64,000 nucleotides of DNA from Pseudomonas kribbensis (GTDB taxonomy: Bacteria; Pseudomonadota; Gammaproteobacteria; Pseudomonadales; Pseudomonadaceae), in the NCBI RefSeq assembly GCF_003352185.1, contig NZ_CP029608.1:620001-684000 (forward strand), read 5' to 3'. Below, one piece after another: positions 1 to 8,361 of this stretch. Every line of letters starts with the position of its first letter. Positions within the stretch are counted from its first letter, which is position 1. The notes under the pieces were generated by a model. That model ran no database searches. It worked only from the letters and a program-made list of their open reading frames with translations, and was not told where the DNA came from. The position numbers and the translations under genes were made by a program.

Positions 1-41
1 CGTCGGGCAGGTCTCTGAAAAACTTCAAGGAGATGAGGTTC

Positions 42-443
42 ATGTCTAAATACGCAGTGGCAAACCAATGGGGCGGTAGTTCGGCACCTTGGCATCCGGG
101 TGGAACCTGGGTTCTGGGCGCGCGGGACAACCAGAAAGTCGTTGCCATCGACATCAAGTCCGGCGACGGCGGCAAAACCTTCAACGGCACCATGACCTAC
201 GCCGGCGAAGGCCCTATTGGCTTCAAGGCTCAACGCACTGGTCAGAACCAGTACAACGTCGAGAACCAGTGGGGTGGCAACGATGCCCCATGGCATCCAG
301 GTGGCAAATGGGTGATCGGCGGTCGGGATAACCAGAACGTTATCGCGTTGAATGTCACCTCGAGTGACGGCGGGAAAAACCTCAGCGGCACCAATACCTA
401 CGCCAACGAAGGGCCGATCGGCTTCCGTGGGCAGATAGAGTAA
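42..443 (+). CDS. OAA-family high-mannose-binding lectin (PFA-like agglutinin)
   Basis: A 133-residue protein made of two near-identical repeats of about 67 residues. Each repeat carries NQWGG...APWHPGG.W, a DNQ.V.A segment, and ends in TYA.EGPIGF. This is the signature of the Oscillatoria agardhii agglutinin family, whose members fold as a small beta-barrel and bind the branched mannose core of high-mannose glycans; a P. fluorescens member (PFA) is known. There is no signal peptide, so it is probably cytoplasmic unless released by lysis. The start at 42 is preferred over an in-frame ATG at 33 because AAGGAG at 27-32 then lies 9 bases upstream. It is convergent with psd. Its biological role is unknown; defence or interaction with eukaryotic glycans is inference. 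Confidence 0.93.
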   Translation: MSKYAVANQWGGSSAPWHPGGTWVLGARDNQKVVAIDIKSGDGGKTFNGTMTYAGEGPIGFKAQRTGQNQYNVENQWGGNDAPWHPGGKWVIGGRDNQNVIALNVTSSDGGKNLSGTNTYANEGPIGFRGQIE

Positions 444-462
444 CGGCGCCGTTCAGGTCGTG

Positions 463-494
463 TCCGCCCCTTCGCAGACGTGCGCAGGGGCGGA
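463..494. terminator. Stem-loop between convergent lectin and psd genes
   Basis: An inverted repeat of TCCGCCCC (463-470) and GGGGCGGA (487-494), with a smaller CGCA/TGCG stem inside, fills the gap between two convergent genes. There is no clear T-tract on either side, so it may be a weak bidirectional terminator or simply a structured 3' end. Confidence 0.4.
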
Positions 495-503
495 TCAGCA
501 GGT

Positions 504-1364
504 TCAGGCGTTCGACAGTGCCAGGGCCTGACCCATCTGTACCGGCGAGCCGGCTTTCAGTTCTTCAACCCACTTCACCTGATCCGGCCCGAACAGCACG
601 ATCGCGGTCGAACCCAGCTTGAAGCGCCCCAGTTCCGCACCTTTTTCCAGGTGGATCGGCGCACGGGCAACTTCGTCGTAGCGGAAGGTTTTCAGCTCAC
701 GCTTCGGCGGCGTCACCAGACCGGCCCACACGGTTTCGATCGAAGCCACGATCATCGCGCCCACCAGCACGACGGCCATCGGCCCGCGCTCGGTGTCGAA
801 GATGCACGCTACGCGCTCGTTGCGGGCGAACAGCTCAGGGACGTTTTCAGCGGTAGTCTGGTTGACCGAGAAGATCCGGCCCGGGATGTAGACCATCTCG
901 CGCAGGGTGCCGGCCAGCGGCATGTGTACGCGGTGGTAATCCTTCGGCGACAGGTAAACGGTGGCGAACTCGCCGCCCATGAACGGCGCGGCATTGGCTG
1001 CATCGCCGCCCAGCAGTTCCAGCACGCTGAAGCTGTGGCCCTTGGCCTGGAAGATGCGGCCGTGCTCGATCGGGCCGAGCTGGCTGATCGCACCGTCGGC
1101 CGGGCTGAGGATCGCGCCCGGCGTTTGGTCCAGCGGACGTGCGCCGTCTTTCAGCGCGCGGGTGAAGAAGGCGTTGAAGTGCTCGTAAGCGGTCACGTCC
1201 TCAACCAGCGCCTGGGACATGTCCACCTGATAACGCTTGGCGAACCAGGTGGTGAAGGCATTTTTGAACCAGCGCACGCGGCACTCGGCGATGCAGCCGG
1301 CCAGGCGCGACAGCAAATGGTGAGGCAGCAGGTACTGGCTGATGATAAACAAACGCTCTTTCAT
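504..1364 (-). CDS. psd: Phosphatidylserine decarboxylase proenzyme
   Basis: Makes phosphatidylethanolamine from phosphatidylserine at the inner membrane. The 286-residue length fits the family. The self-cleavage motif LGST is present with Ser252, which on cleavage becomes the pyruvoyl group of the alpha subunit; the His-containing segment around [10 protein letters not shown] is also conserved. AAGGAC sits just upstream of the ATG at 1364. It lies 18 bases after the rhodanese gene on the same strand and is probably co-transcribed with it and the HDOD gene. The psd-rhdA pairing is also what I recall from P. aeruginosa. Confidence 0.97.
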   Translation of the reverse strand: MKERLFIISQYLLPHHLLSRLAGCIAECRVRWFKNAFTTWFAKRYQVDMSQALVEDVTAYEHFNAFFTRALKDGARPLDQTPGAILSPADGAISQLGPIEHGRIFQAKGHSFSVLELLGGDAANAAPFMGGEFATVYLSPKDYHRVHMPLAGTLREMVYIPGRIFSVNQTTAENVPELFARNERVACIFDTERGPMAVVLVGAMIVASIETVWAGLVTPPKRELKTFRYDEVARAPIHLEKGAELGRFKLGSTAIVLFGPDQVKWVEELKAGSPVQMGQALALSNA

Positions 1365-1382
1365 GACTGTCCTTAAAAATCC

Positions 1383-2198
1383 TTAAAGCTCGACGGGGGT
1401 GTCGGGGTGGTTGCCCCATTCGCCCCAGGAACCGGCGTAGCCCTTGACCCGCGGATAACCGAGAGCCTTGGCCACCAGATAAGTGAAACCGGACCGGTGA
1501 TGGGTCTGGCAGTGAGTGATGATTTCTTTGTCCTTGGTGATCCCGAGGTTTTCGAGTATCTGCGGCATGTCGGTACGGATGCGCAACTGGCGCGCCTGAT
1601 CCATGCCAGCCGTCCATTCGAAATTGACTGCGCCGGGGATGTGTCCACCCTTGGCCGCCAGCACTTTCTCGCCGGAATATTCCAGTGGCCCGCGAGCGTC
1701 CCAGATCGCCAGATCAGCAGCACCGAGGCGGCTTTGCAGGTATTCGCGGGTGGCGGTCGGTTCGTCGCGCAGGGTCAGGGCTACAGGGCCGCCGGCGACA
1801 GGAGGGACCTGGATCGACATCGGCGAACCTTCCGCCAGCCACGCCGACAGACCGCCGTCGAGGTAGTGGTACTTGTCGTGGCCGATTACGTCGAGCAGCC
1901 AGATGAAGCGCCCGGCCCAGCCGCCGCCTTCGTCGTCGTAGACCACGTAGACCGCGTCCTTGTTGTGGCCCAGCTCGCCGAACAGCTCTTCGAGTTTTTC
2001 TTTTGTCGGCAGCAGACCCGGAGCCGGTGCCTGGCCCAGCTGGGTGCGCTTCGGGTCGACGAAGCGTGCGCCGGGAATATGACCCTCGGCATAGCGGGCG
2101 GCGCTGGTCAGATCCACCAGAATCAGGTTGCGGGCGTCGAGGCGCGGGAGCAGGTCGCTCGGCTCGATCACCAGCGCCAGGCCAGAGAAGTCAGACAT
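1383..2198 (-). CDS. rhdA: Thiosulfate:cyanide sulfurtransferase (rhodanese)
   Basis: A two-domain rhodanese of 271 residues that moves sulfane sulfur from thiosulfate to acceptors such as cyanide. The C-terminal domain carries the catalytic loop CQTHHRS with the active cysteine at residue 230, the same number as in Azotobacter vinelandii RhdA. The N-terminal rhodanese fold lacks the cysteine, as usual. The start at 2198 was chosen over 2216 because GGAG then lies 7 bases upstream and the length matches the family. Cyanide detoxification or sulfur delivery is family knowledge, not visible here. Confidence 0.95.
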   Translation of the reverse strand: MSDFSGLALVIEPSDLLPRLDARNLILVDLTSAARYAEGHIPGARFVDPKRTQLGQAPAPGLLPTKEKLEELFGELGHNKDAVYVVYDDEGGGWAGRFIWLLDVIGHDKYHYLDGGLSAWLAEGSPMSIQVPPVAGGPVALTLRDEPTATREYLQSRLGAADLAIWDARGPLEYSGEKVLAAKGGHIPGAVNFEWTAGMDQARQLRIRTDMPQILENLGITKDKEIITHCQTHHRSGFTYLVAKALGYPRVKGYAGSWGEWGNHPDTPVEL

Positions 2199-2237
2199 GT
2201 GAGGTCTCCAGAGCACAAAGGGGAAGGATTGTAGCTG

Positions 2238-3776
2238 TCATTGGCCGCGCTGGCTAAAGCTGTGCAGGGCTTTCTCGATGCACTGCGCGGTTTTGCCGAA
2301 GGCTTGCACGGTGATGTCGGCGAACGGTCCGCCACCCTGGTCGGCGACCACGATCATGATCACCCGGCCGTTATGGACCAGCGAGCGCAGAAACAGATGT
2401 TCGCCACGAAACAGCGTACGCAGGGACGGCGGCAGCAGGGCGGAAAACTGGGCGTTGTTCTCCGGAGTGATCCGCACTTGTGCCTGCTGCGCGAGCAGGC
2501 GTTGCAGCACGGTGCTTTGGCTGACGACGAAATTGAGCGCAGCGGCTTCCTTCGGCAACCCGGAAATCTGATGCACACGCAGACTGGACTGGGTGCGGTC
2601 GGCCATCAGGATCATCACCCGACGCATGCCGCTGGCCACCAGCGCGTCGCGGGCGGCGATGGTCAGGTGCATGGCGTTGGTGAAACGGCTCGGTTCGGCC
2701 AGCAGTTCGGCGCATTGCCGGCGCCATTTGGCCAGGTCTTCGGTACTCGGCGCGGCGGCGGGCAGCATGCCGGCAGGCAAGCGACGGTTGTCCCATGGCC
2801 ACAGCAGCGAAACCGCCGGGTGCCACAGATCCGGCATCGAATGCCGGCGCGCACTGTTGGCGGCCTGCTGGTGCAACTGCTGCTGCACTTCGTCCATCGG
2901 GATTTGCAGATAGAGGCTGGTCAGGTACTGCCAGCGCTCGCTGTGCGGACTGTCCCAGGCCTGTTGCGCCGACAGCGCCAGACCATTGGCCAGCAGCACG
3001 GTATTGGCCGGCTGATTGAGCCAGTTGCGCAGGGTCGGGTCGTCATCGAGGCGGTTCTGTTGGCGCAACGGGTGATCGACGTCGCGGGCGATGCGCAGAA
3101 CCTTGACCAGTTCGCGTTGCTCGGTGAGCAGCAATCGATACCCCTGCTGCACCCAGATCGGCAGGCGCCAGGCTTCGACCAGTGCCGCACCGATCTTCAG
3201 CAGGCGCACGCCGAACAATTGTTTTTCCACGTCGCGGGCCGATTCGCCCTTGTGGATGACCCGTACTTCCCACTCTTCGAGCAGTTTGGGAAAGGTCAGC
3301 GCCAGCGGCCACAGCGGCGACAGAAACAGCAGGCTGCCCCAGTGAATGTCCTGCCACAGCCGTGCCAGGCGACTGGCAAAAAAGCCGTTGGCCTGTTGCG
3401 TGGCGTGCTGGCTGATCATCTGTATCTGGCGCAGGGCCTGGGGAATTTGCGCCTGCGGCTCGGCGGGCAGGCGTGCCAGCAGTTCTTCGGTGCGGGCGAG
3501 CCCCAGGCGATTGATCGCCACCTCAAGGTTTTCCGCCGGTGCGGTCAGGCTGCCCTGGGTATGGCGGTTGGCTTCGCGGATTATGCTCAGGGCCAGCGCC
3601 GGGCTGTCCTGCATCAGGTCGGCAATGTCGCGCAACGAGCTGCGATTATCGCGGATCGCCCGGCAGACCTTGTCGTGAGCCTCTTGCGGCACCGGCAGGC
3701 GCACGCCGTCGAGCAGCTTCACCCAGCCATCGAGTGTGGTCGGTCTTGCGTGTGGGACGTTCGTTTCATTAGCCAT
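2238..3776 (-). CDS. HDOD-domain protein
   Basis: A 512-residue cytoplasmic protein. The N-terminal part (about residues 10-210) has the features of an HDOD domain, an HD-like fold without the metal ligands: LPVPQEAHDKVCRAI, then SIIREAN and VEKQLFGVRLLKIGAALVEAW. The C-terminal 200 residues look like a GAF-type or uncharacterised sensor module (RVMILMADRTQSSLRVHQ). HDOD proteins in Pseudomonas and Xanthomonas often act in signalling and surface behaviour. An upstream in-frame extension to 4088 was rejected because it would overlap the motA promoter and is low-complexity. It is divergent from motA and heads the transcript towards rhdA and psd. The exact function is unknown. Confidence 0.8.
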   Translation of the reverse strand: MANETNVPHARPTTLDGWVKLLDGVRLPVPQEAHDKVCRAIRDNRSSLRDIADLMQDSPALALSIIREANRHTQGSLTAPAENLEVAINRLGLARTEELLARLPAEPQAQIPQALRQIQMISQHATQQANGFFASRLARLWQDIHWGSLLFLSPLWPLALTFPKLLEEWEVRVIHKGESARDVEKQLFGVRLLKIGAALVEAWRLPIWVQQGYRLLLTEQRELVKVLRIARDVDHPLRQQNRLDDDPTLRNWLNQPANTVLLANGLALSAQQAWDSPHSERWQYLTSLYLQIPMDEVQQQLHQQAANSARRHSMPDLWHPAVSLLWPWDNRRLPAGMLPAAAPSTEDLAKWRRQCAELLAEPSRFTNAMHLTIAARDALVASGMRRVMILMADRTQSSLRVHQISGLPKEAAALNFVVSQSTVLQRLLAQQAQVRITPENNAQFSALLPPSLRTLFRGEHLFLRSLVHNGRVIMIVVADQGGGPFADITVQAFGKTAQCIEKALHSFSQRGQ

Positions 3777-3847
3777 GTCTGGACGGGATCTTGATCTGCT
3801 GTAGACGCGCCCGGCACGGGCTAAATTGGCTTTTCGCCTGAACTGGC

Positions 3848-3874
3848 TATAGTCTGGCGCAGTTTTGCCGATAA
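3848..3874 (+). promoter_or_regulatory. Sigma-28 (FliA) promoter for motAB
   Basis: TATA at 3848-3851, a 15-base spacer, then GCCGATAA at 3867-3874. The flagellar sigma factor consensus is TAAA-N15-GCCGATAA, so the -10 is perfect, the spacing exact, and the -35 has one mismatch. It lies about 70 bases before the motA ATG. Confidence 0.85.
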
Positions 3875-3942
3875 GTAGAAGAAGAGATTTTTTAACTTCC
3901 GAATATGACCTTGAACCCGACTTAAATAAGTACTTTCTACCT

Positions 3943-4794
3943 ATGGCTAAAATTATCGGCATCATCGTCGTATTCGCGAGCGTGCTCGGCGGATACGTGC
4001 TTTCCCACGGCAAGATTGCCGCCCTGATCCAGCCCTTCGAGGTGATGATCATCGGCGGTGCGGCACTTGGAGCATTCCTCCAGGCCAACCCCGGTTACAT
4101 GACCATGCACGTGCTCAAGAAATCCTTGGGCATGTTCAGCTCGCGTTTCAGCCACACGTTCTATCTGGAAGTGCTTGGCCTGATCTACGAAATCCTCAAC
4201 AAGAGCCGCCGTGAAGGCATGATGGCCATCGAAGGCGACATCGAAGATGCCGCTGCGAGCCCGATCTTCGCCAAGTACCCGGCGGTGCTGAAAGACGAAC
4301 GCATGACCGCGTTCATCTGCGATTACCTGCGCATCATGTCGTCCGGCAACATGGCGCCGCACGAACTCGAAGGCCTGTTCGACATGGAGCTTTACAGCCT
4401 CAAGGAAGAACTGGAGCATCCTTCCCACGCGGTCAACGGCATTGCCGACGGCATGCCCGGTTTCGGTATCGTCGCGGCGGTACTGGGTATCGTGGTGACC
4501 ATGGCCTCTCTGGGCGAGGGCGATCAGAAGTCCATCGGTCTGCACGTGGGTGCGGCACTGGTCGGTACCTTCTTCGGTATCTTGGCGGCCTACGGCTTCT
4601 TCGGCCCGCTGGCGCATTCCCTGGCCCACGATGCCAAGGAAGAGCTCAACGTCTACGAAGCCATCAAGGCTTCGCTGGTGGCTTCGGCTTCCGGCATGCC
4701 GCCGTCGCTGGCCGTGGAATTCGGGCGCAAGGTTCTGTACCCGGCTCACCGTCCTAGCTTCGCCGAGCTGGAACAAGCGGTTCGCGGTCGCTAA
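3943..4794 (+). CDS. motA: Flagellar motor stator protein MotA
   Basis: The stator subunit that pushes on FliG when protons flow through the MotA/MotB channel. The 283-residue length is the family norm. Four membrane segments are visible: IIGIIVVFASVLGGYVL at the start, a second near residue 35, and a pair around residues 170-220, with a long cytoplasmic loop between segments 2 and 3. The start at 3943 gives the standard MAKIIG N-terminus; no strong Shine-Dalgarno precedes it. It is followed after 3 bases by motB. Pseudomonads usually have a second stator, MotCD, elsewhere; none is in this window. Confidence 0.97.
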   Translation: MAKIIGIIVVFASVLGGYVLSHGKIAALIQPFEVMIIGGAALGAFLQANPGYMTMHVLKKSLGMFSSRFSHTFYLEVLGLIYEILNKSRREGMMAIEGDIEDAAASPIFAKYPAVLKDERMTAFICDYLRIMSSGNMAPHELEGLFDMELYSLKEELEHPSHAVNGIADGMPGFGIVAAVLGIVVTMASLGEGDQKSIGLHVGAALVGTFFGILAAYGFFGPLAHSLAHDAKEELNVYEAIKASLVASASGMPPSLAVEFGRKVLYPAHRPSFAELEQAVRGR

Positions 4795-4797
4795 GTC

Positions 4798-5874
4798 ATG
4801 GAAAATAACCAGCCGATAATCATCAAGCGCGTCAAGCGCTACGGTGGCGGGCATCATGGCGGGGCGTGGAAGATCGCCTTCGCCGACTTCGCGACGGCGA
4901 TGATGGCGTTCTTCCTGGTGCTGTGGCTGCTGTCCACCGCAACACCGGAACAGAAGATCGCCATTGCCGGCTACTTCAAGGATCCGGTCGGCTTCTCCGA
5001 GAGCGGCACGCCTTACATCATCGACCTGGGCGGCACGCCGACCCTGGCGCCGGAAAACACCCTCAACCCTGAAGTGAAGTCTCAGCCGCAACCGGACAAG
5101 GTCACGGTCGACACCGATCAGGTTGAAGGCATGGCCGAGCAGGTCGAGAAGGAGCGTCTGGAACTGTTGCTGCAGGAACTGCAGAACAAGGTCGACGAGA
5201 ATCCGCAACTGCAGAAGTTCAAGGATCAGATCCTGTTCGAGATCACGCCGAACGGCTTGCGCATCCAGATCATGGACGCCGAGAACCGGCCGATGTTCGA
5301 CTCCGGTTCTGCACGCCTGAAGCCGTACTTCGAAGACATCCTGCTGGCCATGGCCGACACCATCAAAGCGGTGCCGAACAAGATCAGCATCAGCGGTCAC
5401 ACCGATGCCAAGCCGTACACCGGCACCGGTGATTTCGGTAACTGGGAGCTCTCGGCCAACCGTGCCAACGCCGCCCGGCGTGCGCTGGTGGCGGGCAGCT
5501 ATCCGGACGGCCAAGTGGCTCGCGTGGTGGGTTACGCCTCGTCGGCACTGTTCGACAAGGAGAACCCGTTCAACCCGGTCAACCGCCGTATCGACATCGT
5601 GGTGTTGACCAAAAAGGCCCAGGCCGCCATCGAAGGTTCGCAAGGCGCTGAACCAGCGAAACCGGCCGAAGGGCAGAACGGCGCCGATCCGGCCAAACCG
5701 GTCGACCCGAACGCCTTGCCAGCGGATCAGCAGCCAGTGCCGGCCCACGAGTTGCGCGAACGGTTGAATCTGTTCGACGACCCGCTGCCGAAACCGGCCG
5801 AGCCGGGCAGCGCAGCGCCAGCCCCGGCGCCTGCTGCACCGGCCACTGCACCGGCCCCCGCGCCGAAACAGTGA
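4798..5874 (+). CDS. motB: Flagellar motor stator protein MotB
   Basis: Anchors the stator to peptidoglycan and supplies the proton-carrying aspartate. The single membrane helix WKIAFADFATAMMAFFLVLW carries Asp30, the equivalent of the essential E. coli Asp32. The OmpA-like peptidoglycan-binding domain spans about residues 150-280 (SGHTDAKPYTG, NWELSANRANAARRAL, NRRIDIVVL). The last 75 residues are a proline/alanine-rich tail (APAPAPAAPATAPAPAPK) of unknown use. Total 358 residues. It is co-transcribed with motA and ends at a strong terminator. Confidence 0.97.
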   Translation: MENNQPIIIKRVKRYGGGHHGGAWKIAFADFATAMMAFFLVLWLLSTATPEQKIAIAGYFKDPVGFSESGTPYIIDLGGTPTLAPENTLNPEVKSQPQPDKVTVDTDQVEGMAEQVEKERLELLLQELQNKVDENPQLQKFKDQILFEITPNGLRIQIMDAENRPMFDSGSARLKPYFEDILLAMADTIKAVPNKISISGHTDAKPYTGTGDFGNWELSANRANAARRALVAGSYPDGQVARVVGYASSALFDKENPFNPVNRRIDIVVLTKKAQAAIEGSQGAEPAKPAEGQNGADPAKPVDPNALPADQQPVPAHELRERLNLFDDPLPKPAEPGSAAPAPAPAAPATAPAPAPKQ

Positions 5875-5878
5875 CCCA

Positions 5879-5912
5879 CAAAAAAGCCGCGAGATGATCG
5901 CGGCTTTTTTGT
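5879..5912. terminator. Rho-independent terminator between motB and rsgA
   Basis: GCCGCGA and TCGCGGC (5886-5904) form a stem with a short loop, flanked by an A-run on the left and TTTTTT on the right. It can serve both convergent genes. Confidence 0.9.
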
Positions 5913-5922
5913 GTCTGGCTGC

Positions 5923-6954
5923 TTAGTAGCCGTTTTCCGGCAGGCTGGCGATGATCGAGCGGTAGCTGTTCATCCGTTGTTGCTGGATGCGTCCGTCTTC
6001 CAAAGCTTTGAGCAAGGCGCAACCCGGTTCGCGATCGTGCTTGCAGTCGCGGAAGCGGCAGGTGCCGAGCAGGTCGTCGAACTCGATGAAACCGGCCTCG
6101 ACATCGGCACGGCTGACGTGGCCCAGGCCGAATTCGCGGATGCCCGGGGAGTCGATCAGTTCACCGCCGCCGGGGAAGTGGAACAGTCGCGCAGTGGTCG
6201 TGGTGTGGGTGCCCTGGCCGGACCATTCGGACAGCGGGCCGACACGGGTTTCGACGTCCGGCAGCAGGCTGTTGACCAGCGACGACTTGCCGACACCGGA
6301 CTGACCGACGAACACGCTGATGCGTCCGTCGAGCAGCGTTTGCAATTGCTCCATGCCGTTGCCGTGGTGCGCCGACACTTCCAGCACCGGATAACCCAAG
6401 GTGCGGTATACCGCCAGCAACGCGTTCAGCGCCGGGGCGTTCTGTTCGTCGATCAGGTCGAATTTGTTCAGCAGCAGCAACGGACGGATGCCGGCGTGCT
6501 CGGCTGCGACCAGATAACGGTCGATCAGGTTCGCATGGGGCTCGGGCAGCGGGGCGAAGACGATGACGATCATGTCGACGTTGGCGGCCACCGGTTTGAG
6601 CTGCCCACGGCTGTCCGGGCGACACAGTTCGGTGGTGCGCGGCAGTTGCGCGACGATCACACCAATGCCCTGGTTGCCGGCGCGCCAGACCACACGGTCA
6701 CCGGTCACCAGTGCGGGCAGGTTGGCCCGCAAGTGGCAACGGAAGACCTGGCCGGCCAGTTCGCCGTCAACGGCCTCGACCTCGACCTGCACACCGAAGT
6801 GAGCGATCACCAGGCCGTGCTGTTCCGGGCCCAGGTCGCCGCCTTCGAGCGCCTCGACAGCCGAGGACTCGCGTTTGGCGGCGCGGGCGGCGCGCTCGCC
6901 CTGAATCTTTTCGATGCGCCAGTTTTGACGACGATTGAGTTGGCGTTTGGCCAT
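5923..6954 (-). CDS. rsgA: Ribosome small subunit-dependent GTPase A
   Basis: A late 30S assembly GTPase (YjeQ). The circularly permuted G motifs are in the family order: NKFD (G4), then the P-loop GQSGVGKSS (G1), then DSPG (G3). An N-terminal OB-fold precedes them and a C-terminal zinc finger follows ([14 protein letters not shown]). 343 residues. The start at 6954 begins [10 protein letters not shown], the basic N-terminus usual in pseudomonads. It is divergent from orn with 107 bases between. Confidence 0.97.
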   Translation of the reverse strand: MAKRQLNRRQNWRIEKIQGERAARAAKRESSAVEALEGGDLGPEQHGLVIAHFGVQVEVEAVDGELAGQVFRCHLRANLPALVTGDRVVWRAGNQGIGVIVAQLPRTTELCRPDSRGQLKPVAANVDMIVIVFAPLPEPHANLIDRYLVAAEHAGIRPLLLLNKFDLIDEQNAPALNALLAVYRTLGYPVLEVSAHHGNGMEQLQTLLDGRISVFVGQSGVGKSSLVNSLLPDVETRVGPLSEWSGQGTHTTTTARLFHFPGGGELIDSPGIREFGLGHVSRADVEAGFIEFDDLLGTCRFRDCKHDREPGCALLKALEDGRIQQQRMNSYRSIIASLPENGY

Positions 6955-7061
6955 GGGTGTTCCGTCTGAAGAATGCAGCGATTAGGTAAAACGGCCGCGA
7001 GTTTAGCACGCCCGGACGCCGCCCTAGGCTAAACTGCGCAGCATTGCCTAGGAGCCGAAAT

Positions 7062-7604
7062 ATGCAAAACCCGCAGAACCTGATCTGGATCGACCTGGAA
7101 ATGACCGGTCTGGATCCGGAAAACGATGTCATCATCGAAATGGCCACAATCGTCACCGACAGTGACCTGAACACCCTTGCCGAAGGCCCGGTGATCGCCA
7201 TCCACCACAGCGACGAAGTGCTCGCCCGCATGGACGAGTGGAACACCCGCACCCACGGTAACTCCGGCCTGACCCAGCGTGTGCGTGAAAGCCGCATCAG
7301 CATGGCCGAGGCCGAGGCCGAAACCATCGCCTTCCTGGAACAGTGGGTGCCGAAGGGCAAGTCGCCGATCTGCGGCAACAGCATCTGCCAGGATCGCCGC
7401 TTCCTTTATACCCACATGAAGTCGCTGGAAAGCTACTTTCACTACCGCAACCTCGACGTCTCCACCCTCAAGGAACTGGCCGCGCGCTGGGCGCCGGACG
7501 TGCGCGACAGCTTCAAGAAGGGCAGCACTCACCTGGCACTGGATGACATCCGCGAGTCCATCGCCGAGCTGCAGCACTACCGCAAGCATTTCATCAAGTT
7601 CTGA
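7062..7604 (+). CDS. orn: Oligoribonuclease
   Basis: A 3'-5' exonuclease that removes short RNAs; in Pseudomonas it is also needed to clear pGpG, the breakdown product of cyclic-di-GMP. 180 residues. DEDDh-type motifs are present: [11 protein letters not shown] at the N-terminus (Exo I), the [12 protein letters not shown] region (Exo II), and [14 protein letters not shown] at the C-terminus (Exo III). The start at 7062 has AGGAG 7 bases upstream; an earlier ATG at 7044 lacks one. Confidence 0.97.
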   Translation: MQNPQNLIWIDLEMTGLDPENDVIIEMATIVTDSDLNTLAEGPVIAIHHSDEVLARMDEWNTRTHGNSGLTQRVRESRISMAEAEAETIAFLEQWVPKGKSPICGNSICQDRRFLYTHMKSLESYFHYRNLDVSTLKELAARWAPDVRDSFKKGSTHLALDDIRESIAELQHYRKHFIKF

Positions 7605-7617
7605 GATCGGCGACCTT

Positions 7618-7674
7618 TGTGGCGAGGGAGCTTGCTCCCGCCTGGCTGCGCAGCAGCCAGATCCCCTCGTCACA
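7618..7674. repeat. Single short palindromic repeat (REP/MITE-like), a different family from the REPINs
   Basis: A 57-base nested palindrome: the outer arms TGTGGCGAGGG (7618-7628) and CCCTCGTCACA (7664-7674) pair with one mismatch. Inside are two hairpins, GGGAGC-TT-GCTCCC and CTGGCTGC-GCA-GCAGCCAG. It lies between orn and the TRIC gene. Confidence 0.7.
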
Positions 7675-7749
7675 GACGTTCAGCAAAACGCACTTCTGGT
7701 GCCGCCCTGAAATGGCTAGACTGCGCGCCTTCCTGCCAGGATCGCCACC

Positions 7750-8361
7750 ATGTTGTTGATGCTCTACCTCGTCGCCATTACTGCCGAAGCCATGACCGGC
7801 GCCCTGTCTGCGGGCCGTCGCGGCATGGACTGGTTCGGTGTGGTGTTGATCGCTTGCGTCACCGCATTGGGCGGCGGTTCGGTGCGCGACGTGCTGCTCG
7901 GGCACTACCCGCTGACCTGGGTCAAACACCCGGAATACCTGGTGCTGACCACGGTCGCGGCGATGATCACCGTGTTCACGGCACGCTGGATGCGCCATCT
8001 GCGCTCGCTGTTTCTGGTGCTCGACGCGGTCGGTCTGGTGGCGTTCACCCTGATCGGCTGCATGACCGCCCTGGAAATGGGCCACGGCATGTTGGTGGCT
8101 TCGGTCAGCGGCGTGATCACCGGGGTGTTCGGCGGCATCCTGCGCGACATCTTCTGCAACGACATCCCGCTGATCTTCCGTCGCGAACTCTACGCCAGCG
8201 TCTCGTTTGCTGCGGCGTGGTGCTACATGCTGTGCCTGTTCCTGAACGTGCCGAGCGAACAGGCGATTCTGATCACCTTGTTCGGTGGCTTTCTATTGCG
8301 GCTGTTGGCAATTCGCTTCCATTGGGAAATGCCGAAGTTCGTTTATAACGACGAACATTGA
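7750..8361 (+). CDS. TRIC-type / UPF0126 membrane protein (YadS/YicG family)
   Basis: A 203-residue protein with about seven membrane segments. It has two homologous halves, each with the glycine-rich signature: LGGGSVRDVLLG in the first and VFGGILRDIFCNDIPLIF in the second. These match the bacterial trimeric intracellular cation channel (TRIC) family. In animals TRIC channels carry potassium; the physiological role in bacteria is unclear. The start is ATG at 7750 with weak ribosome-binding sequence. Its last 19 bases overlap the 3' end of queG on the other strand. Confidence 0.88.
   Translation: MLLMLYLVAITAEAMTGALSAGRRGMDWFGVVLIACVTALGGGSVRDVLLGHYPLTWVKHPEYLVLTTVAAMITVFTARWMRHLRSLFLVLDAVGLVAFTLIGCMTALEMGHGMLVASVSGVITGVFGGILRDIFCNDIPLIFRRELYASVSFAAAWCYMLCLFLNVPSEQAILITLFGGFLLRLLAIRFHWEMPKFVYNDEH

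Noticed and set aside
3937..5748. 603-codon open frame antisense to motA/motB
   Set aside because: High GC makes the opposite strand of coding DNA open; the product is Gln/His/Arg/Val-rich with no domain, while the plus strand carries clear MotA and MotB.
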